Origin: CTSoil-075 sp964292325
GTDB lineage: Bacteria > Bacillota > Negativicutes > DSM-13327
Direction of reading: 5' to 3'
Assembly: GCA_964292325.1 (NCBI GenBank)
Contig: CAXYVG010000059.1
Coordinates: forward strand, 1-24,049
Length of the DNA stretch: 24,049 nt
The position numbers and the translations under genes were made by a program. Below are positions 7,559 to 16,500 of the stretch, piece by piece. Numbering within the stretch: position 1 is the first letter of the stretch; each line of letters begins with the position of its first letter. The notes beneath the pieces are model-generated. The model was not told the origin of the DNA, made no database searches, and was given only the letters and a program-made list of their open reading frames with translations.

Positions 7559-7618
7559 CTCATTTCATAAATGTTTCTAACGTGTCTGGAATTTCTATTA
7601 CAAGGTGGCTTTGATATC

Positions 7619-8080
7619 ATGCAACGCGGACTGACTGTAGTGGAATTAATGATCTGTATCAGCATCCTTGGCATCTTTGCCAGCGAAGTTATACTTACGT
7701 TAGGTCAGTCTTTAGCCCAACAGGAGATGATTGGTGCCAGTCTACAATTGGCAGCCGATATTCGTTATCTGCAACAACTCGCAGTGAATGCAGGAAGCGA
7801 AACTACATCATCCATACTTCTTTTTAACTATAATGAACCCTATGGGTATATGATTACCAGCAATACGAAGGTCATTAAAAAAATTACCTTTCCTTCATCA
7901 GTCAAATTATACGGTCCTTATTCTCCAATCGGTTTTGGTCTTTCGGGAGCGCCTCTTAGTGGAGCACAAACCATTGGTCTGCAAAGTAACAAATTAAAGA
8001 CCTGGAAGTATGTAATCCTTGCTCCTGTTACTGGGCGAGTGAGGATTAGCGATACCCCCCCATTGCGGTCTGAGGAGTAA
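7619..8080 (+). CDS. Minor pseudopilin, GspH/FimT-like
   Basis: A very short prepilin leader, MQRG, is cleaved before LTVVELMICISILGIFASEV, keeping Glu5. The soluble part follows the GspH/FimT pattern, with an early helix (LQLAADIRYLQQLAVNAGSE) and then beta strands including YEP-like and GYMI elements and GRVRI near the C terminus. The ATG at 7619 has AAGGTGG at 7602-7608; an upstream in-frame ATG at 7571 lies directly after the pilin hairpin and has no ribosome binding site. It is the first of four consecutive minor-pilin genes that would build the pilus-tip priming complex. The protein has 153 residues. Confidence 0.82.
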   Translation: MQRGLTVVELMICISILGIFASEVILTLGQSLAQQEMIGASLQLAADIRYLQQLAVNAGSETTSSILLFNYNEPYGYMITSNTKVIKKITFPSSVKLYGPYSPIGFGLSGAPLSGAQTIGLQSNKLKTWKYVILAPVTGRVRISDTPPLRSEE

Positions 8081-8088
8081 AGTCAAAT

Positions 8089-8481
8089 ATGGAAAAAGTA
8101 CAGAAGGGGTATATACTAACCGAAATATTGGTATCCTTTTTAATTATGAGTCTAGCCTTGATCGCAATATCTGCTATGTTTATCCAGGCATTACAAATGG
8201 ATATGATAGCCCATCACTATACGGTTACCTCCAATTTAGCACAAAAGCAATTAGAATTATTAAAAATGCGTCCTCCCGCATTTTGGGCAGGACTTTCACT
8301 TCCTTACAACATCCCATGGCAAGATGATACACAAATACCCCCCGCAATATATAATTTTACAACAAATGCTGTTCAGCAAGAGAGTAATCCACATCTGATA
8401 GAAGTAACAGTAACTGCTACTTGGCAAGAAAAAGACAAAAAATATAGTGTGCCATTTACCACTTTTTATTCTACATTATGA
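8089..8481 (+). CDS. Minor pseudopilin, PilV/GspI-like
   Basis: The leader MEKVQKG is followed by YILTEILVSFLIMSLALIAI; Glu5 is kept but position 1 is Tyr rather than Phe or Leu. The helix continues into AQKQLELLKMRP, typical of PilV/GspI, and the C-terminal half has a single beta layer (IEVTVTATWQEKDKKYSVPF) as in GspI. GGAG at 8074-8077, inside the end of the preceding gene, is its ribosome binding site. The 130-residue length is typical. The stop overlaps the next start (ATGA). Confidence 0.82.
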   Translation: MEKVQKGYILTEILVSFLIMSLALIAISAMFIQALQMDMIAHHYTVTSNLAQKQLELLKMRPPAFWAGLSLPYNIPWQDDTQIPPAIYNFTTNAVQQESNPHLIEVTVTATWQEKDKKYSVPFTTFYSTL

Positions 8482-8987
8482 AAAATATAAAATTACAACG
8501 TGGCTTTATGCTAATCGAGCTAATGATTTGTATCACCTTGACCATACTCTTACTATCAGGGATGTTTCGTTTATTCTCAACCAATCTCACGATATGGACA
8601 AAGGAAAAACATCATAGTGCCATAGAGCAAACCGCTCGTATTGCCATTGATAAAATCATGCGTGAAATACGTTATGCTCGTAGTATTCGTCTTACCGATA
8701 CAAACTCTCTTACAATTACCAAAATTAGCGGAGAAACTAATACCTTCCAGCTGGGTTCAGGAACGCATGCCAAGACTCTCTATATGATCATTGATAAAAC
8801 AGCAGCCATTCCTGCTGGTGGTATTTCTGCCAATCCGATTACAGAAAATATTGTGACAAGCTTATTGTTTACCCCTTATCCTGAGACGGTTATGATTCAG
8901 GCCGTAGGCATAACCATTGAAGTAACAGATCAAAGTACAGGAGAAAAGCAAACGCTCAATACAGCAGGTTATCTTTGGAATCAGTAG
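8478..8987 (+). CDS. Minor pseudopilin, PilW/GspJ-like
   Basis: The leader MKNIKLQRG is followed by FMLIELMICITLTILLLSGM with Glu5. The post-helix segment EQTARIAIDKIMREIRYARS is characteristic of PilW/GspJ (helix with A/D...I..EIR.A). The rest is beta-rich. The start ATG overlaps the previous stop (ATGA) and has no ribosome binding site of its own, so its translation probably depends on the upstream gene. The protein has 169 residues. Confidence 0.82.
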   Translation: MKNIKLQRGFMLIELMICITLTILLLSGMFRLFSTNLTIWTKEKHHSAIEQTARIAIDKIMREIRYARSIRLTDTNSLTITKISGETNTFQLGSGTHAKTLYMIIDKTAAIPAGGISANPITENIVTSLLFTPYPETVMIQAVGITIEVTDQSTGEKQTLNTAGYLWNQ

Positions 8988-9016
8988 TATCGCAGGAAAC
9001 GGGGGAGTACGAATCA

Positions 9017-9451
9017 ATGGAGCATCAACGAGGTGCTGTAGCCATACTAGGAATCATTATGATGATGCTACTTGCTTCACTAGGGGCTACATTACTCATG
9101 CTCAGTAAAACTAATATACAATTAGCCGCAAATCATCGAGATGGTATTGCTGCACAATACGTAGCGGAAGCTGGCATACAATATGCAATCACTCGATTAG
9201 AAACAGACACTGATTTTGTACTTAAAACCCAAACGGCTACCTATATCGAAACAACTGCATTATTAAGTCCTATGTCAACTAACAGAAAATATATAGTACA
9301 TATAGGGCCAGATCCTATAGCGACGAATACAAAGGTGCGCCTGATTACAGCTACAGGGATAGTGAATGAGGCGCAGCGACAAGTGTTTGGCAAAGCAATC
9401 CTACCGACAATGAATGAGACGCAACCGATTACTCTTATCTTGAATGATTAG
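9017..9451 (+). CDS. Minor pilin, PilX/GspK-like
   Basis: The leader MEHQRG is followed by AVAILGIIMMMLLASLGATL. Glu5 is absent, which is the rule for GspK-type tip subunits and for many PilX proteins. The motif AAQYVAEAGIQYAITRLE matches the PilX/GspK consensus 'A...AEAG.e.a...L'. I choose the ATG at 9017, which has GGGGGAG at 9001-9007; an in-frame ATG at 8975 would overlap the preceding gene and give an unusually long leader. At 144 residues it is shorter than GspK (about 300) and closer to PilX. Confidence 0.78.
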   Translation: MEHQRGAVAILGIIMMMLLASLGATLLMLSKTNIQLAANHRDGIAAQYVAEAGIQYAITRLETDTDFVLKTQTATYIETTALLSPMSTNRKYIVHIGPDPIATNTKVRLITATGIVNEAQRQVFGKAILPTMNETQPITLILND

Positions 9452-9466
9452 GAAGTGTAGAAGTTC

Positions 9467-10537
9467 ATGTGGAAAAAATGTAAAGAAATGATATGGAAAA
9501 ATTCTTCTGAAATAATTGGTATTGATATTGGCGCCAGCTCCATCAAAGTAGTCGAAATATCTTGGAAAAATAATACGCCCGTACTAAAAAACTTCGGTAT
9601 TAAAAAGCTCGCAGATAAGATTATAGAGGATGGTCTTATTATAGATAGCCAACAATTGATGAATAACTTGAGGGAATTATTAATTGCTAGCCATATCAAT
9701 AGCAAAAGTGTAGTAATAGCAGTAGGAGGAGGAAGCATGTTTGCTCGGGAATTGATTTTTCCTATGATGAGCAAAGAGGAATTAAAGGAATCCATAAAAT
9801 GGGATTTAGAAAAATATATACCATATCCACCCGCTAGTTACTACTATGATTTTTCTATTGTTGGTAGTGGTATGACTGAAAAAGCAATAAAAGTCTTGTT
9901 AGTAGCCTCGCCAATAGAAAATATAAATAAAATAATTAGCGTGATCGAAAGCCTAGGTCTTATACTTATTGCGATTGATATAGAACCATTAGCATTATAC
10001 CGGACTGTTATTGATGCAAAGCAATCTATCGTGATTGATATAGGTGACTTGTTATCACAAGTAACTTTTTTCCAAAATGATAGCCCAGCGATCATTCGTA
10101 ATATTCCCATTGGTGGCAACCATTTCACACAAATCATTATGAAAAATTTAGGACTGGCATTTCGTGAAGCTGAAGAAATGAAGCACCAACACATGATTCT
10201 TTCGCAGATCTATACTGAATCGGAATATAGAGAGGTCCAACAACAAATGGATGTATTAGTAAGCGAAATCACTTACGATGTTCAGCGTACGGCTGAGTAT
10301 TATCAACAAGAGAATACCAACAGCATGATTGATAAGGTTTTAATTACTGGCGGTGGAGCTAACTTACATCATTTGGTTCATATGCTATCAAAGAAGCTAC
10401 ATATTACTACAATATTACATAACCCTCTAGAAAAGATTACCATTCCAATCGCTTTTGATAAAACATGTTTACAGCAAGTAGCACCGCAGCTTAGCATAGC
10501 CATTGGCCTTGCATTACGTGGAGATGATAAATGGTAA
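9467..10537 (+). CDS. pilM: Type IV pilus assembly ATPase PilM (actin-like)
   Basis: A cytoplasmic FtsA/actin-fold ATPase that binds the N-terminal tail of PilN and connects the alignment complex to the motor. The phosphate-1 motif is IIGIDIGASSIKVVEI (about residues 16-31), phosphate-2 is SIVIDIGD near 186-193, and the adenosine motif is VLITGGGANLHHL near 291-303. The stretch ESIKWDLEKYIPYP near 104-117 is a PilM hallmark. The ATG at 9467 follows GGAAGTG at about 9451. The 356-residue length is normal. It overlaps pilN by 7 bp. Confidence 0.92.
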   Translation: MWKKCKEMIWKNSSEIIGIDIGASSIKVVEISWKNNTPVLKNFGIKKLADKIIEDGLIIDSQQLMNNLRELLIASHINSKSVVIAVGGGSMFARELIFPMMSKEELKESIKWDLEKYIPYPPASYYYDFSIVGSGMTEKAIKVLLVASPIENINKIISVIESLGLILIAIDIEPLALYRTVIDAKQSIVIDIGDLLSQVTFFQNDSPAIIRNIPIGGNHFTQIIMKNLGLAFREAEEMKHQHMILSQIYTESEYREVQQQMDVLVSEITYDVQRTAEYYQQENTNSMIDKVLITGGGANLHHLVHMLSKKLHITTILHNPLEKITIPIAFDKTCLQQVAPQLSIAIGLALRGDDKW

Positions 10538-11067
10538 CAATTAATCTTTTACCTATTACCAATCGGCAGGCTAAGTATCCTGTCAAGCAACTACTATTAT
10601 TTTCTACGGTTTTACTCCTAATCATCTTTAGTACGATATATAGCTATAGCGTTTACCAAGTTTGGACGATAGAAAAACAATTACAAGACATCCACAATCA
10701 ATATCAATTATTACAACCCACTCAATTACTTATGATAAAAATGACTGATCAACAGCAGGTACTTGCTAAGAAAAATAACATTTTGACAACTCTAACGAAA
10801 GAACGTCCATCATGGTATGCGATTCTCAAGCATCTAGCAACTGTTACCCCACCAGAGATTTGTTTTACCGAACTCATTAAATCAGATAAAGCTACCATAA
10901 AAATTAAAGGTTGGACAACCACGTATCCCATCATTGGTGAATGTATACAAACACTGGAACAGTATCCATTTTTTACTGAAGTTTCTTTAAAAAGTATTGA
11001 AAGTGATACGATTTCACAGATCACTAAGTTTGAAATTATGATAAAACCTAAGGGGCTATCCTTATGA
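10531..11067 (+). CDS. pilN: Type IV pilus assembly protein PilN
   Basis: The N-terminal INLLP motif (residues 4-8) is the PilM-binding tail. One membrane helix (LLLFSTVLLLIIFSTIYSYS) and a periplasmic coiled coil (IEKQLQDIHNQYQLLQ) follow, then a ferredoxin-like domain (SWYAILKHLATVTPPEICFTEL...). The family is clear from the tail and the gene order pilM-pilN-pilO. It overlaps pilM by 7 bp and pilO by 4 bp, so the three are translationally coupled. Confidence 0.87.
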   Translation: MVTINLLPITNRQAKYPVKQLLLFSTVLLLIIFSTIYSYSVYQVWTIEKQLQDIHNQYQLLQPTQLLMIKMTDQQQVLAKKNNILTTLTKERPSWYAILKHLATVTPPEICFTELIKSDKATIKIKGWTTTYPIIGECIQTLEQYPFFTEVSLKSIESDTISQITKFEIMIKPKGLSL

Positions 11068-11660
11068 ATAGTAATGCTAAAGATCATTCCTCTGTTATAT
11101 ATAAAATTAGTTTGTTTTTTATAGGTATTGTACTGAGTAGTTATTTGTTTTATCATTTTATCTTATTACCTAAATGGTTACATATCAATGAATTAACAAA
11201 GCAATACCATGATTATTATCAGAAGGTATACATCATTGAAAAGTTTGTCCAGACTCATCCAAACCCTGAACCCTATCTAGTAGAACTCGATCATAAAATC
11301 ACACAAATAGATCAATTGATACCGAACACAATTGATATTAGTAGCTTTTTTCTGCAAATAGAAGGACTCGCTCAAGAGTCCGGTATACAAATTGATTCTT
11401 TTAAACCAGGAAAGATAGAGAATAAAGAGGGCTACCGCGAAATCACAATCGAAATTTTATTGGATGGGGATTTCTTACAACTGATGGATTTTTTAAATAA
11501 AATAGAAAACCTACCACGTTTTACAAGCATTACTGATATTGCTATGCAATTCAATAATAAAAAACTAATCAGTAAAGTAACAGCAAAAATTTTCAGCCAT
11601 GGTGTATCTCCAGCCGTAATTACCACAATGAATGAGCACGGCAACGGGCATAAAAAATAA
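11064..11660 (+). CDS. pilO: Type IV pilus assembly protein PilO-like
   Basis: A short cytoplasmic tail, one membrane helix (ISLFFIGIVLSSYLFYHFIL), a coiled-coil region and a periplasmic ferredoxin-like domain (IEGLAQESGIQIDSFKPG, then ITIEILLDGDFLQLMDFLNK) match PilO. PilO forms the periplasmic heterodimer with PilN. The ATGA overlap with pilN and the 198-residue length fit. Similarity among PilO proteins is low, so position counts heavily in this call. It is the last pilus gene of the locus. Confidence 0.83.
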   Translation: MNSNAKDHSSVIYKISLFFIGIVLSSYLFYHFILLPKWLHINELTKQYHDYYQKVYIIEKFVQTHPNPEPYLVELDHKITQIDQLIPNTIDISSFFLQIEGLAQESGIQIDSFKPGKIENKEGYREITIEILLDGDFLQLMDFLNKIENLPRFTSITDIAMQFNNKKLISKVTAKIFSHGVSPAVITTMNEHGNGHKK

Positions 11661-11804
11661 CTTTAGATATTTTTCATAATATAGTAAAATGTTACATAGT
11701 GAGTTCTGAGTAATGATACAGGTAGTACTGATGAAAGTCATCATACTATTTGTAGCATTATCTTTGAACGTATTATGTTTATTTCTTTTTAAAGAGGTGA
11801 ATTT
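11661..11804. other. Spacer between the pilus operon and aroK
   Basis: AT-rich, with an imperfect stem around 11724-11749 (AGTACTGATGA / TCATCATACT, loop AAG, one bulge) not followed by a U-run, so it is not a convincing terminator. No confident promoter was found. Confidence 0.35.
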
Positions 11805-11885
11805 ATGCTTACTTTTACGATTGATGACAAGGTAGCAGATAGAACGTCGTTATTTAGCTATTATCGCCAATGTATTTGTGTGTAA
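11805..11885 (+). CDS. 26-residue leader-like ORF upstream of aroK
   Basis: An ATG at 11805 preceded by AAAGAGGTG (11791-11799) opens a 26-codon ORF ending in TAA at 11883-11885, four bases before the aroK ATG at 11890. The aroK starts themselves have no proper ribosome binding site, so this ORF may carry ribosomes to aroK by termination-reinitiation. It contains Phe4, Phe17 and a Tyr-Tyr pair at 19-20 (LFSYYR), interesting in front of an aromatic-pathway gene, but no attenuator hairpin pair was found. It could equally be the remains of a longer gene. No homologue is recognised. Confidence 0.4.
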   Translation: MLTFTIDDKVADRTSLFSYYRQCICV

Positions 11886-11889
11886 GGTT

Positions 11890-12420
11890 ATGAAAAATAT
11901 TATATTAATTGGGTTTATGGGCACAGGAAAAACAACCATTGGCAGGTTACTAGCTAGTCGTTTAGGACGACCTTTTATTGACAGTGACAAAAAATTAGAA
12001 GATGAACAAGGTATGACCATTCGGGAATTATTCGAACTTCATGGGGAAGCCTATTTCCGTCAAAAAGAAAGGGAGATGATTGCCAAATTATCAAGGTATC
12101 GTAATACTGTAATTGCAACGGGTGGAGGTGTAGTTCTTTCTGCTAATAGTATGCGACGTTTAAAGAAAAATGGTGTTATTATTTCTCTTAACGCTTCAAT
12201 TGATACTATTTTAGAGCGTACAGGACGACGTAATACTAGACCACTATTAATGGAAGCTTCTGCTCGTGAACAAACCATCAGAAATCTAATGCAAGAACGT
12301 TTTCATCTCTACCAAGAAGCAGATTTTACGATTGATACAAATCATGATTCACCGCAGCATGTTATAAATGAAATCATATTTTTTTTACGGCAAGGAGGAT
12401 ATTTGCGCGGGCGAAGTTAA
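11890..12420 (+). CDS. aroK: Shikimate kinase
   Basis: Phosphorylates shikimate to shikimate 3-phosphate with ATP, the fifth step of the chorismate pathway, in the cytoplasm. Walker A is GFMGTGKTT (residues 8-16); shikimate-binding residues are Asp33 in DSDKK, Arg57 in YFRQKE and the GGG at 78-80; the LID contains RRNTRPLL; a late Arg lies in RFHLYQEAD. The 176-residue length is typical. ATG 11890 gives the family's usual N terminus (MKNIILIGFMG); a GTG at 11878 would add four residues. Neither has a good Shine-Dalgarno, and the preceding 26-codon ORF probably supplies coupling. aroK following pilus genes recalls the pilMNOPQ-aroK-aroB order of gammaproteobacteria; here aroB is absent. Confidence 0.94.
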   Translation: MKNIILIGFMGTGKTTIGRLLASRLGRPFIDSDKKLEDEQGMTIRELFELHGEAYFRQKEREMIAKLSRYRNTVIATGGGVVLSANSMRRLKKNGVIISLNASIDTILERTGRRNTRPLLMEASAREQTIRNLMQERFHLYQEADFTIDTNHDSPQHVINEIIFFLRQGGYLRGRS

Positions 12421-12446
12421 GAAATTTTAAAGAAAAGGAGAATACA

Positions 12447-13574
12447 GTGAAACGTAAAAAGATAATTTATATTATTTCTATTGTAGTCGTACTCATTATC
12501 GGTTTTATTGGCTTTCGTATTTATACAAATATCAATAATGCAAAAACTAAAGCGGCGGCGATGACCCGCGGAAGAGTTCTCACGGTCGAAGTAATGCCAG
12601 CTTTTACGAAAGACATCATACCGGTTCTCACTTTTGCAGCTTCATTAGAACCGATATGGCGTTCGGATATCAGTCCCAAAATTGATGGTCGTATTGAAAA
12701 ATTATATACTGATGAAGCACAAAAAGTATCAGCAGGTCAAGCTGTTGCCAAATTAGAAAATATTGATTTTTCAGCACAGGTATCTCAGGCCCAAGGCACG
12801 GTATATTCTACAAGCGCAGAGTTAGATCAAGCCAAATCAGATCTAGCTAGAAATAAACGCTTAGTAGACCAGGGCGCTTTATCTGAACAGCAATACGAAG
12901 CAGCTGTAGCAAAAGTTGCTAGTTTAGAGGGACAATTACGTGCAAACCAGGGGAATTTAGGTTATCAAGAATCTCGTTTAGGATTTACCGATGTTGTTAC
13001 ACCACACGGTGGTATCGTGTTAACACGTTATCTGCAGCCAGGAGATTATGCGAAAGCTGGCACTCCAATTTTTACCATAGCAGATACTAGTACTATGCTT
13101 GCCAAAGCAACGGTTGGTGAAGGTCAAATTACACAGGTTAAATTAGGGGATATAGCGCAAGTATTAATTGAAGCTTTATCTGATCAGCCCTTTGTTGGTA
13201 AAATAACTAAAATTTTACCTTCAGCAGCAACGGCAACTCGCACATTTACTTTGGAAGTAAGTATTGATAATAGCGATAATATTTTACTGTCTGGTCTTAC
13301 CGCTAAGGTAATTACCAATGGTAAAATACATCCAGCAGCGTTAGTCGTTCCAGAAGCCGCTTTAGTTTTATTTGAAGATCAACAGACTGTTTTTGTTTTG
13401 AATGGCGATCAGGTTATACAACGTAAACTTCGATTAGGTTACATCGGCAATGGATTTGCAGAAGTATTATCGGGGATAAACGCTGGTGACTTAATCGTTG
13501 TAAAAGGCCAAAATACGATACGTGATGGATCAAAAGTCCAGGTTACAGCCACCCAGGAGGCTGGTCAAATATGA
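12447..13574 (+). CDS. RND efflux periplasmic adaptor (MFP/HlyD family)
   Basis: The membrane-fusion subunit that joins the RND pump to an outer-membrane channel. An N-terminal anchor helix (KKIIYIISIVVVLIIGFIGF) is followed by the first half-lipoyl segment (WRSDISPKIDGRIEKLYTDE), a short coiled-coil hairpin (about residues 110-165; RNKRLVDQGALSEQQYEAA) and the second half-lipoyl segment (VVTPHGGIVLTRYLQPGDYAKAG). Beta-barrel and membrane-proximal domains complete the protein (ALVVPEAALV, INAGDLIVVKGQ). The short hairpin is typical of AcrA-type adaptors. Start GTG 12447 has AAGGAG at 12435-12440. It lies 26 bp after aroK, possibly on the same transcript, and overlaps the pump gene by 4 bp (ATGA). 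Confidence 0.92.
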   Translation: MKRKKIIYIISIVVVLIIGFIGFRIYTNINNAKTKAAAMTRGRVLTVEVMPAFTKDIIPVLTFAASLEPIWRSDISPKIDGRIEKLYTDEAQKVSAGQAVAKLENIDFSAQVSQAQGTVYSTSAELDQAKSDLARNKRLVDQGALSEQQYEAAVAKVASLEGQLRANQGNLGYQESRLGFTDVVTPHGGIVLTRYLQPGDYAKAGTPIFTIADTSTMLAKATVGEGQITQVKLGDIAQVLIEALSDQPFVGKITKILPSAATATRTFTLEVSIDNSDNILLSGLTAKVITNGKIHPAALVVPEAALVLFEDQQTVFVLNGDQVIQRKLRLGYIGNGFAEVLSGINAGDLIVVKGQNTIRDGSKVQVTATQEAGQI

Positions 13575-16500
13575 GTTTTTTAAAGGTCTTTATTCATAGA
13601 CCAGTATTTACGACTATGCTAGTGCTTGTACTCGTAGTCTTCGGTCTATCATCACTTCCTCGCCTAGGTATTGACTTGATGCCAGATGTAGAGTTTCCAT
13701 TAGTTTCTGTACAGGTAAGATGGACAGGGGCTTCACCAGAAGAAATGGAAAGCCTCGTTACCAAACCGATTGAAGATGCAGCCAGCGCCGTTGCGGGTAT
13801 TAAGACCATTACTTCGATTTCGCGAGCTGGTATGGCGCAAGTGACAATCGAATTTGTACTAGGTACCGATCCACGAATGGCGGCCGCTGATGTTCGAGAA
13901 AAAGTGGGTGGCATTCGTAAAAATTTGCCAGATCAAATCAGTGAACCAGTTACACAGCGCTATGATATCACGGCATCACCGGTTGTATTTTATAGTCTCT
14001 CCTCTAGTCAACGTCCTCGAGGGGAAATTCGTAAAATGGCTGATGATATTGTAAAGCAGCGTCTACAGCAACTAGATGGTGTTGGCAACGTAGCGATCTA
14101 CGGAGGAAGTCCCCGTGAAATTCAAATTAAGATAGATCCTCGTAAATTAGATGCTTATGGCCTAACCTTGGATCAACTCATTAGTATGGTTAACAGCGCC
14201 AATGCCAATACACCGGGTGGTTATTTAAAAGAAAATGGCTATGAAATGGTTGTACGAACACTAGGGCAATTTAAAACTGTTGATGAAGTCGGCAGTATTG
14301 CTGTCACGACGCAAAAAAATCAAGTTGTTTTATTACGCGATGTAGCTGAGGTTCGAGATTCTTTTGAAGAAGAACGAACATTTGCCAGAACAGCTGGTGT
14401 ACCATCGATCGTAGTTTCTGTATTGAAGCAATCGGGAACCAATACAGTTGCTGTCTCTGATGCTGTAAAGGCAGAAATGGAGCAAATTGAAAAGGAATTA
14501 CCTAGCGATGTTACCGTTACCATCGTTCGTGACGGTTCCTTATATATCAAGAGCAATGTGGAAGATGTTGAAAATTCCTTGATTATAGGTGGTCTATTAG
14601 CGGTACTTATTGTTTTCCTATTTCTACGTGATACGAGAGCTACTCTAATTGGAGCACTAGCCATTCCTTGCTCCGTTGTTGCAACGTTCTCTCTAATGAA
14701 GGTTTGCGGATTTACCTTGAATAACATGTCTTTAATGGGACTCAGTCTCGCAGTAGGAATTTTGATTGATGATGCGATCGTTGTTGTAGAAAATATACAT
14801 AGGCACATTGAAAAAGGTGTTTCACCAGCTGAAGGAGCACTTTCAGGAACCTTAGAAATTTCATTAGCAGTGCTGGCAACAACGTTATCGATTCTTGCCG
14901 TATTCGTCCCGGTCGGTTCCATGGGCGAAGTCATTGGCATGTTCTTTCGCCAATTCGGTTTAACGGTTGCTTTTGCCGTAGCATTTTCTCTCTTTGTCGC
15001 ATTTTCATTAACACCTATGCTGGCAGCAAGGTGGTTACGATCAGGGAAGGAAGCAGCGGTTATTCGAACTGGGATCTGGGGAAAAATTAATATTACGGTT
15101 GAAAAAGGACTAGATAAATGGGAAGAGGGTTTTAATTATATTCGTGATCATTATCGAGAGTTTTTGCACTGGTCATTAAAACGTCCTTTGTTCATTGTTA
15201 GTATCGCGGTTATATCTCTAGTAATTAACGTTTTTTTCATTCCTTTCCTCGGCTTTGAATTTCAACCAACTTATGATTCAGGTGAATTTAATATCTATTT
15301 GACAAGCCCGCCAGGTACATCAATTGAAATCATGCAGGAGATAGCCAAACCAATCGAACAAGAAGTATTGTCCTTACCCGAAACAAGAACGGCTTTCTTG
15401 AACGTTGGGTATGGGGGTAATCCTGTAAATAAGGCTATGATTGGAGTAAAACTAAAAGATTCTAGTGAACGTAAGCGCGATATGATGGAAATTATGGATA
15501 CCTTGCGCATGAAATTCCGTAATTACACAGGACTAAAGATTTCAGTCATTCCTTCCTCTACGACTGGTGGCCGAGGTGATAATCGTCCTGTCCAAGTCGG
15601 AATTCGTGGAAATGATATGCATACATTATTACAATTATCGCAAGAATTAGCAGAACGCTTGCGCCATGTGGAAGGTGCATCCGATGTAGATACATCCGCT
15701 AGTGATTATGAGCCAGAAGTACAAATCATACTAGATCGCACGAAAGCTGGTCAAGCAGGAGTTAGTACTGATGCTGTAGGTTATGTCGTACAAACAGCTT
15801 TTGCGGGCAATGTTACCGTCAATCATTATCGAGTAGGTGATAAAGATTACAATATCAATGTCCGCCTTAAAGATAACCTTCGGTTACGTCCGGAAGATGT
15901 CGGCAATATACGGGTAACTGCAAAATCTGGAACACAGGTGCGAATTGGAGATATTGCTCAAGTTAAATTTACTTCAGGACCAACAGAAATTGACCGTGAT
16001 GATCGTCAACGCGAAATCATTGTCTATGCTAATAATATTGGTGTCTCTGCCGGCGATATTGTAAATGCTACGAAAAATGAACTATCACAAATGAATATTC
16101 CTTTTGGCTATAGCTATAAATTTGTTGGTTCCACTCGTACAATGAATGATTCTTTTAAAGAAATTTCGCGGGCCTTGATTATTGCGATTGTCTTGATTTA
16201 CATGGTATTAGCAGCGCAGTTTGAAAGTTTTATCCATCCTTTAACCATTATGTTATCATTACCATTTGCATTAATTGGTGCTATTTTAGGTCTACTGGTT
16301 ACTGGTAAAACTGTTAATATTATGAGCGCTATTGGTGTCATCATGCTAATGGGATTAGTAGCCAAAAATGCGATACTCTTAGTTGATTATACGAATACGC
16401 TACGAGAACGCGATGGACTTTCTAGAGAAGATGCGCTACTTGAGGCAGGTACTATACGTTTACGCCCTATTTTGATGACAACTGCTGCTATGATTCTTGG

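Noticed and set aside
2148..11660. Calling the whole locus a type II secretion system
   Set aside because: The presence of PilM, the PilN INLLP tail, PilO and a pilT relic points to a type IV pilus; the pseudopilins alone are compatible with either.
14320..14940. 206-codon open frame on the minus strand inside the RND gene
   Set aside because: It lies antisense to a strongly conserved transporter region and has no ribosome binding site or recognisable protein; it is a frame shadow.
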